Shown here: in pieces, positions 4,733-5,436 of the stretch
How the letters are laid out: the number at the start of each line of letters is the position of its first letter
How positions within the stretch are numbered: position 1 is the stretch's first letter
DNA from: Nitrospirota bacterium
Lineage (GTDB): Bacteria; Nitrospirota; Nitrospiria; Nitrospirales; UBA8639
DNA: 5,436 nt
Reading direction: 5' to 3'
NCBI GenBank assembly: GCA_003235785.1
Contig: QJYE01000411.1
Span: forward strand, 1-5,436
Program-made: the position numbers and the translations under genes
Notes under the pieces: generated by a model
Database searches by the model: none
What the model was told of the DNA's origin: nothing
What the model saw: the letters and a program-made list of their open reading frames with translations, nothing else

Positions 4733-5305
4733 TTATTCTAATTTTTGCCGCTCTTGGAGGTTCAAATGGATACGTTGGATATTACTTAAGGCGACCTTTT
4801 CACATTCTGGACAATACCCGTGAGAAAAATTTACTTCCGAATGTCGCGTGATATAGGCTTCCAGTCTATGCCACATCCCACCGATGTCTCGGATTTTTTT
4901 GCAATCCATACAAATTGGGAGAATCCCTTCCAACGTACGAATCCGTTTGAACGCTTCTTCTCGTTGATCCCGGAACTGGTTTTGATAGTAGCTTAAGATT
5001 GCTGTCACCCAGATGGCAAACAGCGCCAGACCGCGATTTGCAAATACTTTCCAATCAATCACATCAATTTCTGGAGAGTAGAACATGCCCCCTACTGTCA
5101 GTAGAGAACAAACCATACTCACTGCAAATACACCAAACTTAATTGGGAAGAAGGCTGCCAACAGAACGGGGGCGACGTATGGTACGCCCCCCGCCACGCC
5201 AAGCGGGACAAAAATATCTATGAGAAAAATGCCAATGATCAATACAAGACAAATAAGTAGAAGCCAACAGAGCCACTGCGGGATATTTTTATGTAATAGC
5301 TTCAT
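4733..5305 (-). CDS. Membrane protein: four-helix sensor-like domain fused to a Cys/His-rich tail, no output domain
   Basis: The 190-residue product has about four membrane helices (roughly 12-32, 40-55, 57-77 and 87-107), with the IDIFVPLGVAGGVPYV signature (29-44) seen in membrane domains of bacterial sensor kinases and cyclases. A short linker with coiled-coil character (110-127) leads to a conserved tail: LPICMDCKKIRD (129-140), W145, LExYI (148-152), H155, FSHG (160-163) and CPEC (165-168). This Cys-x2-Cys and Cys-x2-Cys pattern with nearby His looks like a zinc-type site. It is known as a C-terminal extension of histidine kinases, PAS proteins and response regulators, but its function is not established. 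Here no kinase, cyclase or receiver domain lies between membrane part and tail. The protein is therefore either a minimal sensor acting through partners or a deletion derivative of a larger one. ATG 5305 has only a weak AGG ahead; no other conventional start codon lies between it and the in-frame upstream stop. Confidence 0.8.
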   Translation of the reverse strand: MKLLHKNIPQWLCWLLLICLVLIIGIFLIDIFVPLGVAGGVPYVAPVLLAAFFPIKFGVFAVSMVCSLLTVGGMFYSPEIDVIDWKVFANRGLALFAIWVTAILSYYQNQFRDQREEAFKRIRTLEGILPICMDCKKIRDIGGMWHRLEAYITRHSEVNFSHGYCPECEKVALSNIQRIHLNLQERQKLE

Positions 5306-5367
5306 CGAGCCTACGAATCTCTCGTCGAATGAAACTGCAACAATTTTGAAAACCGGAAATATATTAA

Positions 5368-5396
5368 TTTATACGATTGAATTCTCGATTGAGTTA
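5368..5396 (-). promoter_or_regulatory. Weak promoter candidate with two direct repeats upstream of the membrane protein
   Basis: On minus, TATAAA (5373-5368) could be a -10 box, though the -35 position is poor. Two copies of CGATTGA on plus (5374-5380 and 5386-5392) are spaced 12 bases apart, close to one helical turn, and would occupy the spacer. The region is AT-rich and the evidence is slight. Confidence 0.2.
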
Positions 5397-5436
5397 ACCT
5401 CTAGTCATTGCGATCTGGTTTCGAAATTTTGGTGAT

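Noticed and set aside
5085..5435. A plus-strand open frame opposite the start of the membrane protein and running to the window edge
   Set aside because: It is antisense to a convincing membrane-protein gene, and its composition reflects the complement of hydrophobic codons.

Overview
The window reads as a piece of a mid-GC bacterial chromosome from an environmental Gram-negative organism. My best guess is Nitrospira or a close relative (Nitrospirota). This rests on the style of the envelope proteins and the repeat-rich intergenic DNA, not on any marker gene, so the taxon is an inference. There are no rRNA or tRNA genes, no CRISPR array and no transposase gene.

Layout. (1) 1-730: one small secreted basic protein (180-629) with a plausible promoter and a very strong Shine-Dalgarno in front and a clear intrinsic terminator behind. 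(2) 730-1167: about 440 bp in which I can defend no gene. Its right end carries a near-perfect 19-bp palindrome and a TATAAT box just before the next gene. (3) 1168-3705: three genes in one direction, all with export signals: a short His/Cys secreted peptide, a Met/His-rich outer-membrane beta-barrel of the putative-transporter type, and a periplasmic protein combining a cupredoxin-like Cys-x2-His-x2-Met segment with a C-terminal carboxypeptidase-regulatory-like fold. The last two are 56 bp apart and almost certainly form an operon. (4) 3706-4732: about 1 kb of non-coding DNA made largely of repeats: a 261-bp element with degenerate terminal inverted repeats abutting the upstream stop codon, a strong orphan terminator, and a 166-bp MITE-like element with perfect 17-bp inverted ends. 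A third, diverged copy of that end lies further on. (5) 4733-5305, minus strand: a small membrane protein joining a four-helix sensor-type membrane domain directly to a Cys/His-rich tail normally found at the ends of signalling proteins.

How the genes may work together. The middle cassette looks like an envelope metal-handling module, most likely for copper: a small His/Cys secreted factor, a Met-rich barrel and a cupredoxin-like periplasmic protein. The ligand-type residues are visible in the sequence; the metal, the direction of transport and the co-regulation are inferred. The minus-strand membrane protein is probably an independent sensory component.
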